A stretch of 47,034 nt of DNA. Origin: Saprospiraceae bacterium. GTDB lineage: Bacteria; Bacteroidota; Bacteroidia; Chitinophagales; Saprospiraceae. Below the pieces are notes generated by a model, which saw only the letters and a list, made by a program, of their open reading frames with translations, did not search any database and was not told the DNA's origin. Positions 1 to 8,189 of the stretch are shown here, piece by piece. Position 1 is the first letter of the stretch. Each line of letters starts with the position of its first letter. The translations under genes were made by a program, and so were the position numbers. The DNA lies in assembly GCA_027488935.1 (NCBI GenBank), contig JAIYAP010000042.1:1-47034 (forward strand). The letters are read 5' to 3'.

Positions 1-30
1 CATTTCCTGGAATCTCAAAAGCAAGGCACG

Positions 31-102
31 GACCTCCCTGGAGGTCAAATATTTGTAGCAACGCCCAATGGTATTTTTTCCGCACGACCTCGCTAGAGGT
101 CG
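31..102. repeat. Two intergenic palindromes (GACCTC...GAGGTC family)
   Basis: Two short perfect hairpins lie here: GACCTCCCTGGAGGTC at 31-46 and CGACCTCGCTAGAGGTCG at 85-102. Both are followed by a similar tail (caaatattt / cgaatatct). The GACnnC...GnnGTC core recurs at 4550, 7966, 14785 and in the tandem block at 17459, so they look like members of one dispersed intergenic element. No gene is visible between 1 and 252. Confidence 0.7.
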
Positions 103-157
103 AATATCTTACGCAAATGTTTCCGCTTTGTTGCGTGTTCGGTAAAATGGATAAAAA

Positions 158-191
158 ATCCCGAATTTTGGGTTCCACCAAAATTCGGGAT
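158..191 (-). terminator. Intrinsic terminator of the nucleotidase gene
   Basis: A perfect 14-bp stem (158-171 with 178-191) encloses the 6-nt loop GTTCCA. On the minus strand the hairpin is followed by a T-run (the A-run at 153-158). It sits about 60 bp past the stop codon of the minus-strand phosphatase gene, as expected for a rho-independent terminator. Confidence 0.8.
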
Positions 192-252
192 GGTTTATGT
201 TTACGGGCGGGGTGACCGAAAAAGTCGCCCCATCCGTAAAGGAACGATTCCA

Positions 253-1848
253 TTATTTCCTCAAAAACGCGATCAACGCCAGGCGAATATCCGAGCGCAG
301 ATCCGCTTTGTCGCCTGCTTTGGCAGTACGGAGCACGGGGATATCCGGGTTATCCGTTGCGGTGCCTTGGCCCGTTGCTTTGGTTTTGAGGAAACCCATG
401 TTTTGCTCGTTGCCGGTGAGCAGGAATTCTGGCAAAATCACTTTATATAACTTGTTGTTCTCGATGGCTTTATCCGCGATGAGCCATTGTTTGGTGGCTT
501 CGTCGTACCGAATGCCACCCAGTTGCAGGTAACCACCGCTGCCTTTGTTGGTGGTGCCCGTTTCCAATGTTTTGCGCAGGAGACTGCCTTTGATTTCAAT
601 TTCGGCAATACCGCCGCCGAAAGGAAGCATGCGTACCACATCAATTTCGGCCAAAGTGCCCGTGAGGATATCATCCACGCGGATGGAGCCGCTGTTGAAG
701 AAGGCGCAATCAGTCGGTTGGGTAGCCGCTGCGCGCATGGCTTTGTTGACCAATTCACCTACTGGCGCTTGCTGCGTGCGGATGATGATTTCGCGGCAAT
801 CAAGCGGTGTTTTCAAGTCGGTTACTTTTGCATTGGCATCAAAACCGGCACTTCCGAGGGCTTCCATTTTGATTTTTTCCCATTTAGCTACTACTACAGC
901 CGTTGCGGGATCTTCCGGGATGGAGGCGTCGATTTTGCGCAATTCGGAGTTGATGGTTGTCTTTTGTGTTCTTTTGTCGTAGCGCAACGTGTGGATATAC
1001 ACCGTTTTAGCATTTGCATCGGCTTTTGCAATAATCGTTTTTCCAACAACATTGCGGGAGTTTTCGTGCTCATGTCCGCCCATAATCAGGGAAACACCGG
1101 GCAAGGCACCCGCCAGAATTTTGTCGTCTTCGATGGCCAAGTGGGTTAGTCCGAGGATAATATCCGTTTTGCCCTGGAAGCCGTCGTAACTCATTTTTGC
1201 GTTGGCTAGGTAGTCGCTGTATTCCACCCAGGATTTGCGGCCCGTGTTGATCAACACGCCGAACAGGCCCAGGTTTACTTTGGTGCCATCGGCATCGCTG
1301 AGGTTCAAAATCGTGTTGTCCGGACAAGCCGCTTTTTGACCGTTTACATTTTTAAAAAACGATTGTTTTGTGCCGTCTGCATTTTTGAGGCGTGCATTGC
1401 CCCCGAGCCAGTTGAATTTAGACTCATCGAGGCGGGCTTGCAAATCGCTGAGGTCGTCGTAATCAAATTCGTGGTTGCCAAATACCACCCAATCGAGGCC
1501 AAGGGCATTGAGTGTTTCCACCATTTGTTTGCCGCGGATTCGTTTGCCTTCATATTTGAGGGTGCCGGTAACCGAAGGACTGATAAAATCGCCTGCCATC
1601 ACCGTGATGGTATTCGGGTTTTTGGCCAGCAATTGTTTGCGGAGGGTGGCTACCCGTGCCAATCCGCCGACATTATCCGATGCGTTGGGCGTGATTTCAT
1701 ACACGTCGTTCATTTGCAGGAAAACGATTTCGATTTTACCGTCGTCGCCCGCAGGCGCGCTGGATGCAGCAACCGTTTTTTTCGCTGGGCTGCAGGCATT
1801 CAATAAAACGAGTAAAAAGAGGGGCAACAGAATTTTAATGTGTCTCAT
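253..1848 (-). CDS. Lipoprotein 5'-nucleotidase/UshA-type metallophosphatase
   Basis: Predicted two-domain 5'-nucleotidase family protein (531 residues from the ATG at 1848) that would hydrolyse phosphate esters such as nucleotides outside the cytoplasm. The start at 1848 is preferred because it begins a signal peptide with lipobox LNAC (Cys19); the reading frame stays open further upstream without adding a sensible N-terminus. Metallophosphatase motifs follow in order: NDVYEI, GDFISPS, GNHEFDY, GLTHL and GGHEHE. The C-terminal substrate domain has NSGSIRVDD and the MLPFGG segment. One oddity: the first motif is normally D-x-H, but here it is D48-V-Y50, so one usual metal-ligand His is Tyr. 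I recall the same NDVYEI form in other members, so activity is not excluded. Single gene, divergent from aacS. Confidence 0.85.
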   Translation of the reverse strand: MRHIKILLPLFLLVLLNACSPAKKTVAASSAPAGDDGKIEIVFLQMNDVYEITPNASDNVGGLARVATLRKQLLAKNPNTITVMAGDFISPSVTGTLKYEGKRIRGKQMVETLNALGLDWVVFGNHEFDYDDLSDLQARLDESKFNWLGGNARLKNADGTKQSFFKNVNGQKAACPDNTILNLSDADGTKVNLGLFGVLINTGRKSWVEYSDYLANAKMSYDGFQGKTDIILGLTHLAIEDDKILAGALPGVSLIMGGHEHENSRNVVGKTIIAKADANAKTVYIHTLRYDKRTQKTTINSELRKIDASIPEDPATAVVVAKWEKIKMEALGSAGFDANAKVTDLKTPLDCREIIIRTQQAPVGELVNKAMRAAATQPTDCAFFNSGSIRVDDILTGTLAEIDVVRMLPFGGGIAEIEIKGSLLRKTLETGTTNKGSGGYLQLGGIRYDEATKQWLIADKAIENNKLYKVILPEFLLTGNEQNMGFLKTKATGQGTATDNPDIPVLRTAKAGDKADLRSDIRLALIAFLRK

Positions 1849-2007
1849 TTTTAAAGATTTAAGTTGGAACATTCGTTGTTTTGCGAGAATCACCGGATTT
1901 TCGCCGTAAAATTATCTGGAAGCAGTCGGATTCGAGCGCTTGTACCATGATTAATGTGTGAAAAACTGAACTTGGTAAGCCTAAATCCAATTTTTTTAAA
2001 ATACAAT

Positions 2008-3999
2008 ATGAGCGACACCACGCCTCCCATCCATTGGGAACCCTTTCGCGCCCTGTTGAAAAACAGCCATCTTGCACGTTACATGCAATGGCTTGCCGAA
2101 CACAAAGGGTTGCATTTTGCTGATTATCAGGCACTTTGGAAATGGTCGGTTGAAGAAGTAGCCGATTTTTGGGAAAGTCAATGGGCATATTTTGAGGTAA
2201 TACACCACCATCCGTACACGGCCGTGCTGCAAGGAACGGACATGCCCCATTACCGCTGGTTTGAAGGGGCCACGCTCAATTATGCCGAGCATATTTTTCG
2301 CAAAGCCCAAACCGACCATCCGGCTATTTTATTCCAAAGTGAGCGGCAGGCGCTTACTGCCATATCCTGGGCCGAATTGGAGCATTCGGTGGCACAGGTA
2401 GCGGCCTTCCTGCGCGCGCAAGGCGTACAGGCGGGCGATCGGGTGGCGGCATTTTTACCCAACACCCCGCATGCCGTGATTGCCGCCTTGGCCAGCATTT
2501 CGATTGGTGCGGTTTGGTCGAGTAGTTCACCCGATTTTGGGGTAGGCAGCGTGGTAGACCGTTTTGCCCAGATTCAGCCGAAAGTATTGTTTGCCGTGGA
2601 TGGATACGCGTATGGCGGCAAATCTTTTGATAAAAAAGCGGTAGTTAGCCAAATAATAGATGCTTTACCCAGCCTGGAAAGGGTCGTATGGATACCTTAT
2701 TTGGATGCGGAGGCTCAACTACCTGCATCCGATCGGGTGGTACAATGGTCGGACATTGTCAACGCAGATTTACCCGCACCTGCCTTGCAATTTGAGGCCG
2801 TGCCGTTTGCGCATCCGATCTGGATTTTGTATTCGTCGGGTACCACCGGGGTACCCAAGGCCATCACGCATGGGCATGGCGGCAATTTATTGGAGCATTT
2901 GAAATATTTGCATTTGCACAACGATGTACATGCGGGCGAGCGCTTTTTCTGGTTTAGCACCACCGGCTGGATGATGTGGAATTTTACCCTGGCCTCTATG
3001 TTGGCGGGTGCAACAATTGTGTTGTACGATGGCAGTCCGGGATATCCTGATTTAGGGGTATTGTGGGAATTGGCCGAAAAAGCGGGCGTTCATCATTTTG
3101 GAACCAGCGCGCCTTATTTGATGAGTTGTCGGAAAGCCGGATTGGCGCCCGCGCAACAATTTAAGCTACAAACCTTGCGCACCATTGGTTCGACGGGTTC
3201 GCCCTTGCCCCCGGAGGCTTTTAGTTGGGTATCGGAGCATTTGGGCAAGGAGGTTTGGCTCTCTTCCATGGCGGGCGGCACCGATGTGTGTACGGCCTGG
3301 GTGGGGGGCAATCCGTTGTGGCCCGTATATGAAGGGGAGATCCAGTGTCGTTGTTTGGGGTGTGCGATGGAAAGTTGGGATGAAGACGGTCAACCTGTAC
3401 CCACCGATGTGGTTGGGGAGATGGTCGTCACCCGACCTATGCCCTCGATGCCCGTGTTTTTCTGGAACGATGCGGATGGGTCGAAGTACCGCAGCAGTTA
3501 TTTTGAGCATTTTCCGGGGGTATGGCGGCATGGCGACTGGATTCGTATCACGCCCCGCGATGGCGTGGTGATTTTAGGGCGCTCAGATGCGACTTTGAAC
3601 CGGCAAGGCGTTCGGATTGGTACCGCCGAAATATACAGGGCGATGGACCAGCTTGCGGAGATCAAAGACAGCCTGATCATCAATGTAGAAAAGCCCGACG
3701 GCAGCGACCGCATGCCTTTGTTTGTGGTGTTGCAAACTGGCACGACCTTGGATGATGTATTAAAAACAAAGATCAGGCAACTGCTTAAATCCGAGTATAG
3801 TCCGCGGCATGTACCTGATGAAATCATTGAAGTGCCCGATATTCCGTACACCATTTCGGGCAAAAAAATGGAAACCCCGGTCAAAAAAGTGTTGCAACGG
3901 AAGCCGTTGGACAAGGCATTTCATCGGGATGCGATGAAAAATCCGGAAGCGATGGAATTTTTTATTGATTTTGCGCAGAAAGTGGACTTAACAGCCTAA
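2008..3999 (+). CDS. aacS: Acetoacetyl-CoA synthetase
   Basis: Acetoacetate-CoA ligase of the ANL adenylating family (663 residues, the usual family length). It would activate acetoacetate with ATP and CoA for lipid or ketone-body metabolism in the cytoplasm. The AMP-binding P-loop motif YSSGTTGVPK is at about residues 275-284, the hinge/adenylate motif GRSDATLNRQGVRIGTAEIY follows near 530, and the C-terminal SGKKMETPVKK near 630 supplies the adenylation Lys. The N-terminal helical ACS/AACS extension is present (W-E-P-F...). The ATG at 2008 was chosen over the in-frame codons from 1954 because the upstream residues do not resemble the family. Stands alone, divergent from the nucleotidase gene. 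A CoA-transferase at 24735 could act on related acyl-CoAs but is 22 kb away. Confidence 0.93.
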   Translation: MSDTTPPIHWEPFRALLKNSHLARYMQWLAEHKGLHFADYQALWKWSVEEVADFWESQWAYFEVIHHHPYTAVLQGTDMPHYRWFEGATLNYAEHIFRKAQTDHPAILFQSERQALTAISWAELEHSVAQVAAFLRAQGVQAGDRVAAFLPNTPHAVIAALASISIGAVWSSSSPDFGVGSVVDRFAQIQPKVLFAVDGYAYGGKSFDKKAVVSQIIDALPSLERVVWIPYLDAEAQLPASDRVVQWSDIVNADLPAPALQFEAVPFAHPIWILYSSGTTGVPKAITHGHGGNLLEHLKYLHLHNDVHAGERFFWFSTTGWMMWNFTLASMLAGATIVLYDGSPGYPDLGVLWELAEKAGVHHFGTSAPYLMSCRKAGLAPAQQFKLQTLRTIGSTGSPLPPEAFSWVSEHLGKEVWLSSMAGGTDVCTAWVGGNPLWPVYEGEIQCRCLGCAMESWDEDGQPVPTDVVGEMVVTRPMPSMPVFFWNDADGSKYRSSYFEHFPGVWRHGDWIRITPRDGVVILGRSDATLNRQGVRIGTAEIYRAMDQLAEIKDSLIINVEKPDGSDRMPLFVVLQTGTTLDDVLKTKIRQLLKSEYSPRHVPDEIIEVPDIPYTISGKKMETPVKKVLQRKPLDKAFHRDAMKNPEAMEFFIDFAQKVDLTA

Positions 4000-4052
4000 T
4001 TTCGCTCCCGGAACCCGAATTCTTACAACTATTCATATAAAATTGAACAAAA

Positions 4053-4463
4053 ATGGCTTACAAATTAATGGAAATCAAAGGGATTGGTGAAGTCCATTCC
4101 GGCACCATGCTCGAACAATTGAACATTTCTACTGTAGAAGAGCTGCTCGAGTTGGGCGCTTCTAAAAAAGGTCGTTCCGAGTTGGCAGAAAAGACAGGCA
4201 TTTCAGAATCGCACATTTTGCGTTGGGTGAACATGGCTGACTTATTCCGCATCAAAGGCGTTGCCGAAGATTTCTCCGATCTGTTGGAAAAAGCGGGTGT
4301 CGATACCGTAAAAGAATTGCGCAACCGCGTTCCTGCCAATTTGCATGCGAAATTGGTAGAAGTTAACGAAGAAACAGGCCGCGCAGGTCGCACGCCTCGT
4401 TTGGACGAAGTAGAAAGTTGGGTGGCGCAGGCGAAAGAAATGGAGCCAAAAGTTACGCACTAA
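4053..4463 (+). CDS. DUF4332 helix-hairpin-helix protein
   Basis: Small cytoplasmic protein (136 residues) matching the DUF4332 pattern. Two helix-hairpin-helix-like halves are visible: IKGIGEVHSGTMLEQLNIST (about 9-28) and IKGVAEDFSDLLEKAGVDTV (about 67-86). Each reads I-K-G-(I/V)-x-E...L...G(I)...T(V)-(E/K)-E-L. Such domains usually bind nucleic acid without sequence specificity or act as scaffolds; a function here cannot be stated. It follows aacS by about 50 bp on the same strand but no promoter or terminator was seen between them, so co-transcription is possible. Confidence 0.8.
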   Translation: MAYKLMEIKGIGEVHSGTMLEQLNISTVEELLELGASKKGRSELAEKTGISESHILRWVNMADLFRIKGVAEDFSDLLEKAGVDTVKELRNRVPANLHAKLVEVNEETGRAGRTPRLDEVESWVAQAKEMEPKVTH

Positions 4464-4549
4464 TTGGTTGGTTGCCTGGGCGCTTTGTTGCCTGGCATAC
4501 GGATAACCTCGAATCAGTTGTTGTGGATGCAGCGGCTGGTTCGGGGCCT

Positions 4550-4569
4550 CCCCCGACTGAAGTCGGGGG
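4550..4569. repeat. Palindrome CCCCCGACT-GA-AGTCGGGGG
   Basis: A perfect 9-bp inverted repeat with a GA dinucleotide at the centre. It is the GC-richest member of a family also seen at 7966-7985 and, decayed, at 14785-14804. The stem base pairs differ between copies in a compensated way. Confidence 0.75.
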
Positions 4570-4658
4570 CTACTAGATGTACGTTGACCAAGTGCGGCGG
4601 AAAATGCCGGTTTTAGTCAGATTGATTTTATTTAATTTGCAGATCGCGTTATATTTTA

Positions 4659-4666
4659 TATTTTTG
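4659..4666 (+). promoter_or_regulatory. Bacteroidota -7 box TATTTTTG
   Basis: Matches TAnnTTTG and lies about 130 bp before the small HTH gene at 4800. No clear -33 TTG at the ideal distance. Confidence 0.4.
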
Positions 4667-4799
4667 TACTCGAAACATTCCATAGAATTCCATCTGAAAA
4701 TATATTGCTTTTTTATTTAATCTGCTTCCATACGTTGCGGTGAGCAGCTGTGGGAGTGCTGTTTATTTTGCCAATTTGTTAAACATTAAAAATTGCCAG

Positions 4800-4985
4800 A
4801 TGGATTTTAAAAAACCACTGCTTGTTGATCCCGACAAGCCCTGTACCAAAAAGCAGCTTGCGCAGGAAATGGGGATCAGTCTGACTACCTTACAAAAACT
4901 TTTAAAGGAGGCAGGTATTGTAGTACCGCGTAAACTCATCCCACCGAAATTAAAACGTGAGATTCTTGACAAATTAGGTTGGTAA
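4800..4985 (+). CDS. Small helix-turn-helix-like protein
   Basis: A 61-residue protein. The segment TKKQLAQEMGISLTTLQKLL (about 18-37) has the shape of a helix-turn-helix: a helix, Gly-Ile-Ser turn and recognition helix. The rest is rich in Lys and Pro. It could be a small DNA-binding regulator or the relic of a larger recombinase or regulator. The ATG at 4800 was preferred to an upstream GTG at 4740 because the extra residues are unlike a cytoplasmic HTH N-terminus. It is followed by its own hairpin terminator and is monocistronic. It sits at the left edge of the AT-rich island, where a regulator or mobile-element relic would be plausible, but nothing proves this. Confidence 0.6.
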   Translation: MDFKKPLLVDPDKPCTKKQLAQEMGISLTTLQKLLKEAGIVVPRKLIPPKLKREILDKLGW

Positions 4986-5015
4986 GAAGCTGGTTGCGAA
5001 ACTGGTAAATGTCGC

Positions 5016-5056
5016 AAATCCACCATGAACGAAAGGTCGTTTTTGGTGGATTTTTT
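5016..5056 (+). terminator. Intrinsic terminator after the HTH gene
   Basis: AAATCCACC (5016-5024) pairs with GGTGGATTT (5045-5053), with partial further pairing inside, and is followed by a T-run. Confidence 0.75.
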
Positions 5057-5143
5057 AATGTGTAAAAATTGAACCTACCCGAATGTATGCGAAAAAACCT
5101 GAGTTGATGCGAAAAGACGCGAAATGGTAGTAAACAGCAGGTT

Positions 5144-5151
5144 TATCTTTG
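5144..5151 (+). promoter_or_regulatory. Bacteroidota -7 box TATCTTTG
   Basis: Exact TAnnTTTG match about 93 bp before the ATG at 5245. The TTG inside it, which could be read as a start codon, is more likely promoter sequence. Confidence 0.6.
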
Positions 5152-5244
5152 TACTACGAAAAATTGATCAATAAACTTCGGCTCATTTTGCACAAAAGAG
5201 GAATCCTTAAACTCTTAAATTTTGAGGAACAAAAATCAAAATTT

Positions 5245-6366
5245 ATGTTAAATCATTCCATTTTAAAAGGACTGTTTTTATTTTTGCTTTGCTTTTTTAT
5301 TTTTGAGTGTAAAAAAGCTGAGTTAAAACCAGAGTACAATTACAAGATTGAACAAACACCACCAGTAGGTATTGGCGATGATCGTTCAGACCTTTATCCC
5401 TCGGTTTCAGTTGTTAATGGGTTGCTTCGTTTTAGCAGTTTAAGTGTTTATGACTCAATTAGGGCAAAGTTGGAAAGAAGTACCATTGATCAGAATATTT
5501 CTTGGAGTGATTCATTAGGCTTCAAGTCAATTAGGTACTTTTACAATAAAGCACTTAAAGAAAGTGTTTGTGAATCAGATGACTGTAATGCATCTCTTCC
5601 TCAAGCATACACTGGGAAAGTAAAAATGACAGTTGACAGCTTTAATAATTTTGAACCACTTTTACCATATATAACGAATGGCTGGATTTTGAATATAGAT
5701 GGGAATTTTTTAGTCGGTTCAACTTTAATCCATTTTGATGAAAACTACATCTATTCAATTAAGGATGCTGATTTCTCAAAATTACAAACTGCAATTACCA
5801 CAAAGCAATCAGATGAAGACAATGGGGTCTTTGTTCATACGACGGAAGTTGATGATAGAGGTGGATGTGATTGTCCCCGAGTATTAGATTGTCCTGTTGT
5901 TACTAGTTCATCAGAGTTGAAGCGGATTAGGAAAGCACAATCTTTTATTATGGATGAGTCTATCACTTCTTATAGTAACATAATCAATGCATATGTTAGC
6001 TCGATCAATTATACTTACAACATTTCGTTGCACCATCAACGTAGGCGATTCAAACGGGGAAGCTGGAGTATTTGTCAAAGAACTACCTGGTCATTTACTG
6101 GAAATGTGACCATGAGATGGTTAGGCCCGACTTTCACACCTTATCAAGGCGGATCAAATGTAGTATATAACCAGTCTTTTTCACATAATGTTTCAATTCC
6201 TATTACAGGTAATGAATGTAAATACGATTATGGAACAGTGCTTTTTGGGTTTACAAGTCTTCCATTGTCCATTTATAATAATAGATCGTTTTGCATTGAA
6301 AGGCATAGTCTTTCTGCAACTGCGAATGACAGTGGTTTAAGTACATCTGCAAGTTGTGGACAATAA
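5245..6366 (+). CDS. Exported hypothetical protein, probable lipoprotein
   Basis: Not recognised (373 residues from the ATG at 5245). It begins with a short basic stretch, a strongly hydrophobic segment (about 8-22) and Cys followed by Lys-Lys, which looks like a lipoprotein signal although the -1 to -3 residues (F-E) are not ideal. Asp-rich acidic segments follow. A Cys cluster (CDCPRVLDCP) lies near residue 210 and two further Cys pairs occur, suggesting disulfides or metal binding outside the cytoplasm. The C-terminal third is rich in Ser, Thr, aromatic residues and Gly, suggesting beta structure. The start at 5245 was chosen because it puts the signal at the N-terminus; an in-frame TTG at 5149 overlaps the promoter. 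Codon use is AT-rich like its island neighbours. Confidence 0.75.
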   Translation: MLNHSILKGLFLFLLCFFIFECKKAELKPEYNYKIEQTPPVGIGDDRSDLYPSVSVVNGLLRFSSLSVYDSIRAKLERSTIDQNISWSDSLGFKSIRYFYNKALKESVCESDDCNASLPQAYTGKVKMTVDSFNNFEPLLPYITNGWILNIDGNFLVGSTLIHFDENYIYSIKDADFSKLQTAITTKQSDEDNGVFVHTTEVDDRGGCDCPRVLDCPVVTSSSELKRIRKAQSFIMDESITSYSNIINAYVSSINYTYNISLHHQRRRFKRGSWSICQRTTWSFTGNVTMRWLGPTFTPYQGGSNVVYNQSFSHNVSIPITGNECKYDYGTVLFGFTSLPLSIYNNRSFCIERHSLSATANDSGLSTSASCGQ

Positions 6367-6391
6367 ATTTGAATTAAAATAATTGCCGATT

Positions 6392-6425
6392 GCCGACCTT
6401 AAGTGATTCGCTTAGGGTCGGCTTT
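6392..6425 (+). terminator. Hairpin terminator between 5245 and 6445 genes
   Basis: GCCGACCTTAAG (6392-6403) pairs with CTTAGGGTCGGC (6411-6422) with one G-T wobble, followed by TTT. Confidence 0.7.
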
Positions 6426-6444
6426 AACAACTAAATTTTATAAG

Positions 6445-7014
6445 ATGAAAATCATTTCAACTTTTCTTCTATTGTTTACGGCTTGCATCCATTTGCAGGC
6501 CCAATTGCATTTATCCGCTGAAACAGCCGGAGGGATCAACTCCCCCAAAATAAAACATGATGGAACTCCTGCGCCAAATGACTTATATAATGCAGCCTTC
6601 TCTTACCGGCTTGGTATAGACTTAAGTTATCAGATCGGCACCCATTTTTGTATTGGAGCAAGGACTGGTTTTCAAAGTTTTGCCTATACCCAGCGTTCAT
6701 TTACGGGTACTTTCCAGCAAACAGGGGTTATTGGGGGACTTTATGCCGGAATCCTTATTAAACGATTCCAATTTGATTTAGGTGGGGATTATACTTCAAT
6801 TATAAATAAATCCTTTGCTGATCCTGAAGGTATTGCAAACCCAAACTTTTACACGGCATCTTTGGGCGCATCTGTGCGTTTTAAAAAAATTCAACCTTTT
6901 TTTCGGTATTATCACGGAATTTCAGCGTATCACAAATATAAACTTGGGTTCCCAGGCTATCGATATTTGTATGTTCGAGAAATCCTGCTCGGTGTGGCTT
7001 ATCAGTTATTTTAA
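6445..7014 (+). CDS. Outer-membrane beta-barrel-like protein
   Basis: A 189-residue exported protein. The signal peptide ends near TACIHLQAQ (about residue 19). The remainder alternates aromatic and polar residues with many Gly and Tyr (FSYRLGIDLSYQIG, FQFDLGGDY, FFRYYHG) and ends in the aromatic residue F (VAYQLF), the usual shape of a small eight-stranded Bacteroidota porin-like barrel (PF13568-type). The start at 6445 gives the signal peptide; the upstream in-frame codons from 6403 overlap the terminator. It could be structural or a receptor; no substrate can be named. Confidence 0.7.
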   Translation: MKIISTFLLLFTACIHLQAQLHLSAETAGGINSPKIKHDGTPAPNDLYNAAFSYRLGIDLSYQIGTHFCIGARTGFQSFAYTQRSFTGTFQQTGVIGGLYAGILIKRFQFDLGGDYTSIINKSFADPEGIANPNFYTASLGASVRFKKIQPFFRYYHGISAYHKYKLGFPGYRYLYVREILLGVAYQLF

Positions 7015-7098
7015 AAGAGTTATGCCTCGCGCTGCATAGTTTTGGGATCTGCCCATTGGCCTTCCTATCCATGTGATGCGGTACGCGCAGTTACCGCA

Positions 7099-7868
7099 CG
7101 CCAGAGGATCGTTTTGTTTGTCCGCTTTAAACAGCAAGCAACATTTAAACATTGACGGCCATTGGGCCAACATACCTAAATACCCATCTGAAAAAATCAG
7201 AAACGCTGAGATTATAATTGATGCCCAAAAGAAATCCTTAGACTTTTACTTTTCAAATTTTAAAAATAAGCCATGTTCAAAAATAAATTGCAACCTTTAC
7301 TATTTGCCTTGACTGCAATCATTGCTTTAAGCTTTATGTTTTCAAATAATAATAATGTATTGTTTAAACCTAAGGAATTAAAACTCATAAGATATAATAG
7401 GGTAAATAATAATGATATTAAATCCTTTGAAAAAAACGGAATAAAAGGCCTTGATACAGGGTGCTTTGTACTTGAATTATTGAATCAAAGTGATTCAATA
7501 TTATATATTCCAGTTTATAATAATGATTTTATCGCATTTGAAAAGATATTCTACAAAGAACGTCAAGACTCCACAATGTTAGAATCTATCCCATGTTATG
7601 GGGACGATATTAAATGTGTTAGTATAAAGCCCCAAAAAACCGAAATTCTTTTTGGTTCCTTTTTTATTAAAAGTAGAATAACTAATATTTCTATAAATAT
7701 TCCATATACTAAATTTTTCGATAATTGTAAAGATCGAGACACTCGAAGGTATTTGAATTGTTTTTTGGTTTATTAAAATAATAAACAATTACTTTTGGGG
7801 GCCACAAGTTGAAAAGCAGATGTCTTCAGTTAGAGTAGCAATGATAGCGCCAGAGGATCGTTTTGTTT
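7099..7868. repeat. 21-bp direct repeats flanking the 7273 gene
   Basis: CGCCAGAGGATCGTTTTGTT plus one T occurs at 7099-7119 and again at 7848-7868, bracketing the single gene at 7273-7776. Exact direct repeats of this length around one gene suggest insertion or excision of a gene cassette, or recombination between duplicated intergenic sequence. Confidence 0.6.
7273..7776 (+). CDS. Hypothetical exported or membrane-anchored protein
   Basis: Not recognised (167 residues). A hydrophobic N-terminus (about 7-24, LQPLLFALTAIIALSFMF) would act as a signal anchor or signal peptide. The rest is Asn-, Ile- and Lys-rich with four Cys (about positions 59, 112, 118 and 154-163), compatible with an extracytoplasmic disulfide-bonded domain. 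Very AT-rich (runs of AAT codons), more so than the flanking core genes. It is enclosed by the 21-bp direct repeats at 7099 and 7848. No promoter with a good match was found. Confidence 0.6.
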   Translation: MFKNKLQPLLFALTAIIALSFMFSNNNNVLFKPKELKLIRYNRVNNNDIKSFEKNGIKGLDTGCFVLELLNQSDSILYIPVYNNDFIAFEKIFYKERQDSTMLESIPCYGDDIKCVSIKPQKTEILFGSFFIKSRITNISINIPYTKFFDNCKDRDTRRYLNCFLVY

Positions 7869-7922
7869 CAAAATAGCAAAGAAACCTGAGCTGTTTTTTA
7901 GCAGATGCGTTGAACAAAACTT

Positions 7923-7930
7923 TATATTTG
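7923..7930 (+). promoter_or_regulatory. Bacteroidota -7 box TATATTTG
   Basis: Exact TAnnTTTG match, conserved at 14742-14749 in front of the paralogous gene. It implies a leader of about 250 nt. Confidence 0.6.
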
Positions 7931-7965
7931 CAAAGAAGTTAGATGTGATTTCGCGTTGCTTATGT

Positions 7966-7985
7966 CCTCCGACTGAAGTCGGAGG
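7966..7985. repeat. Palindrome CCTCCGACT-GA-AGTCGGAGG
   Basis: Perfect 9-bp inverted repeat with GA centre, same family as 4550-4569; the differing stem positions are base-pair compensated. It lies inside the predicted leader of the 8190 gene. Confidence 0.75.
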
Positions 7986-8189
7986 AAACAAGATGTTAGA
8001 TGTGCTGGTTGGGGGTTTCAGCCTTGGAAGGGTACTTAAAACCTGGTACTAAGTTGCTTGTAATAAATTTGATGCAATGTATATTGGCTTAGAAAAGGCG
8101 CTTTTTACTAAACAATGAAGTGTATATGGGCGTTAATGATGTAATATGTGGAATTTAAAAAGCCAAGATCATTAAAAAGGATTTTTAAA

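Larger units (their letters stand above)
4464..4799. other. Intergenic stretch at the left edge of the AT-rich island
   Basis: No gene seen. It holds the palindrome at 4550-4569 and a -7 promoter box at 4659-4666. Base composition drops visibly to AT-rich after about 4620, marking the left edge of the accessory region. Confidence 0.6.
7777..8189. other. Long intergenic/leader region of the first paralog
   Basis: No gene seen. It holds the second 21-bp repeat, the -7 box at 7923-7930, the palindrome at 7966-7985, and a stretch from about 8096 that is almost identical to 14910-15005. Confidence 0.6.

Noticed and set aside
1954-2007. Upstream extension of acetoacetyl-CoA synthetase
   Set aside because: The 18 extra residues do not match the family, while the ATG at 2008 gives the normal N-terminus.
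7073-7312. 79-codon frame before the 7273 gene
   Set aside because: It overlaps the 21-bp repeat and the 7273 gene, and lacks a signal peptide or domain pattern.
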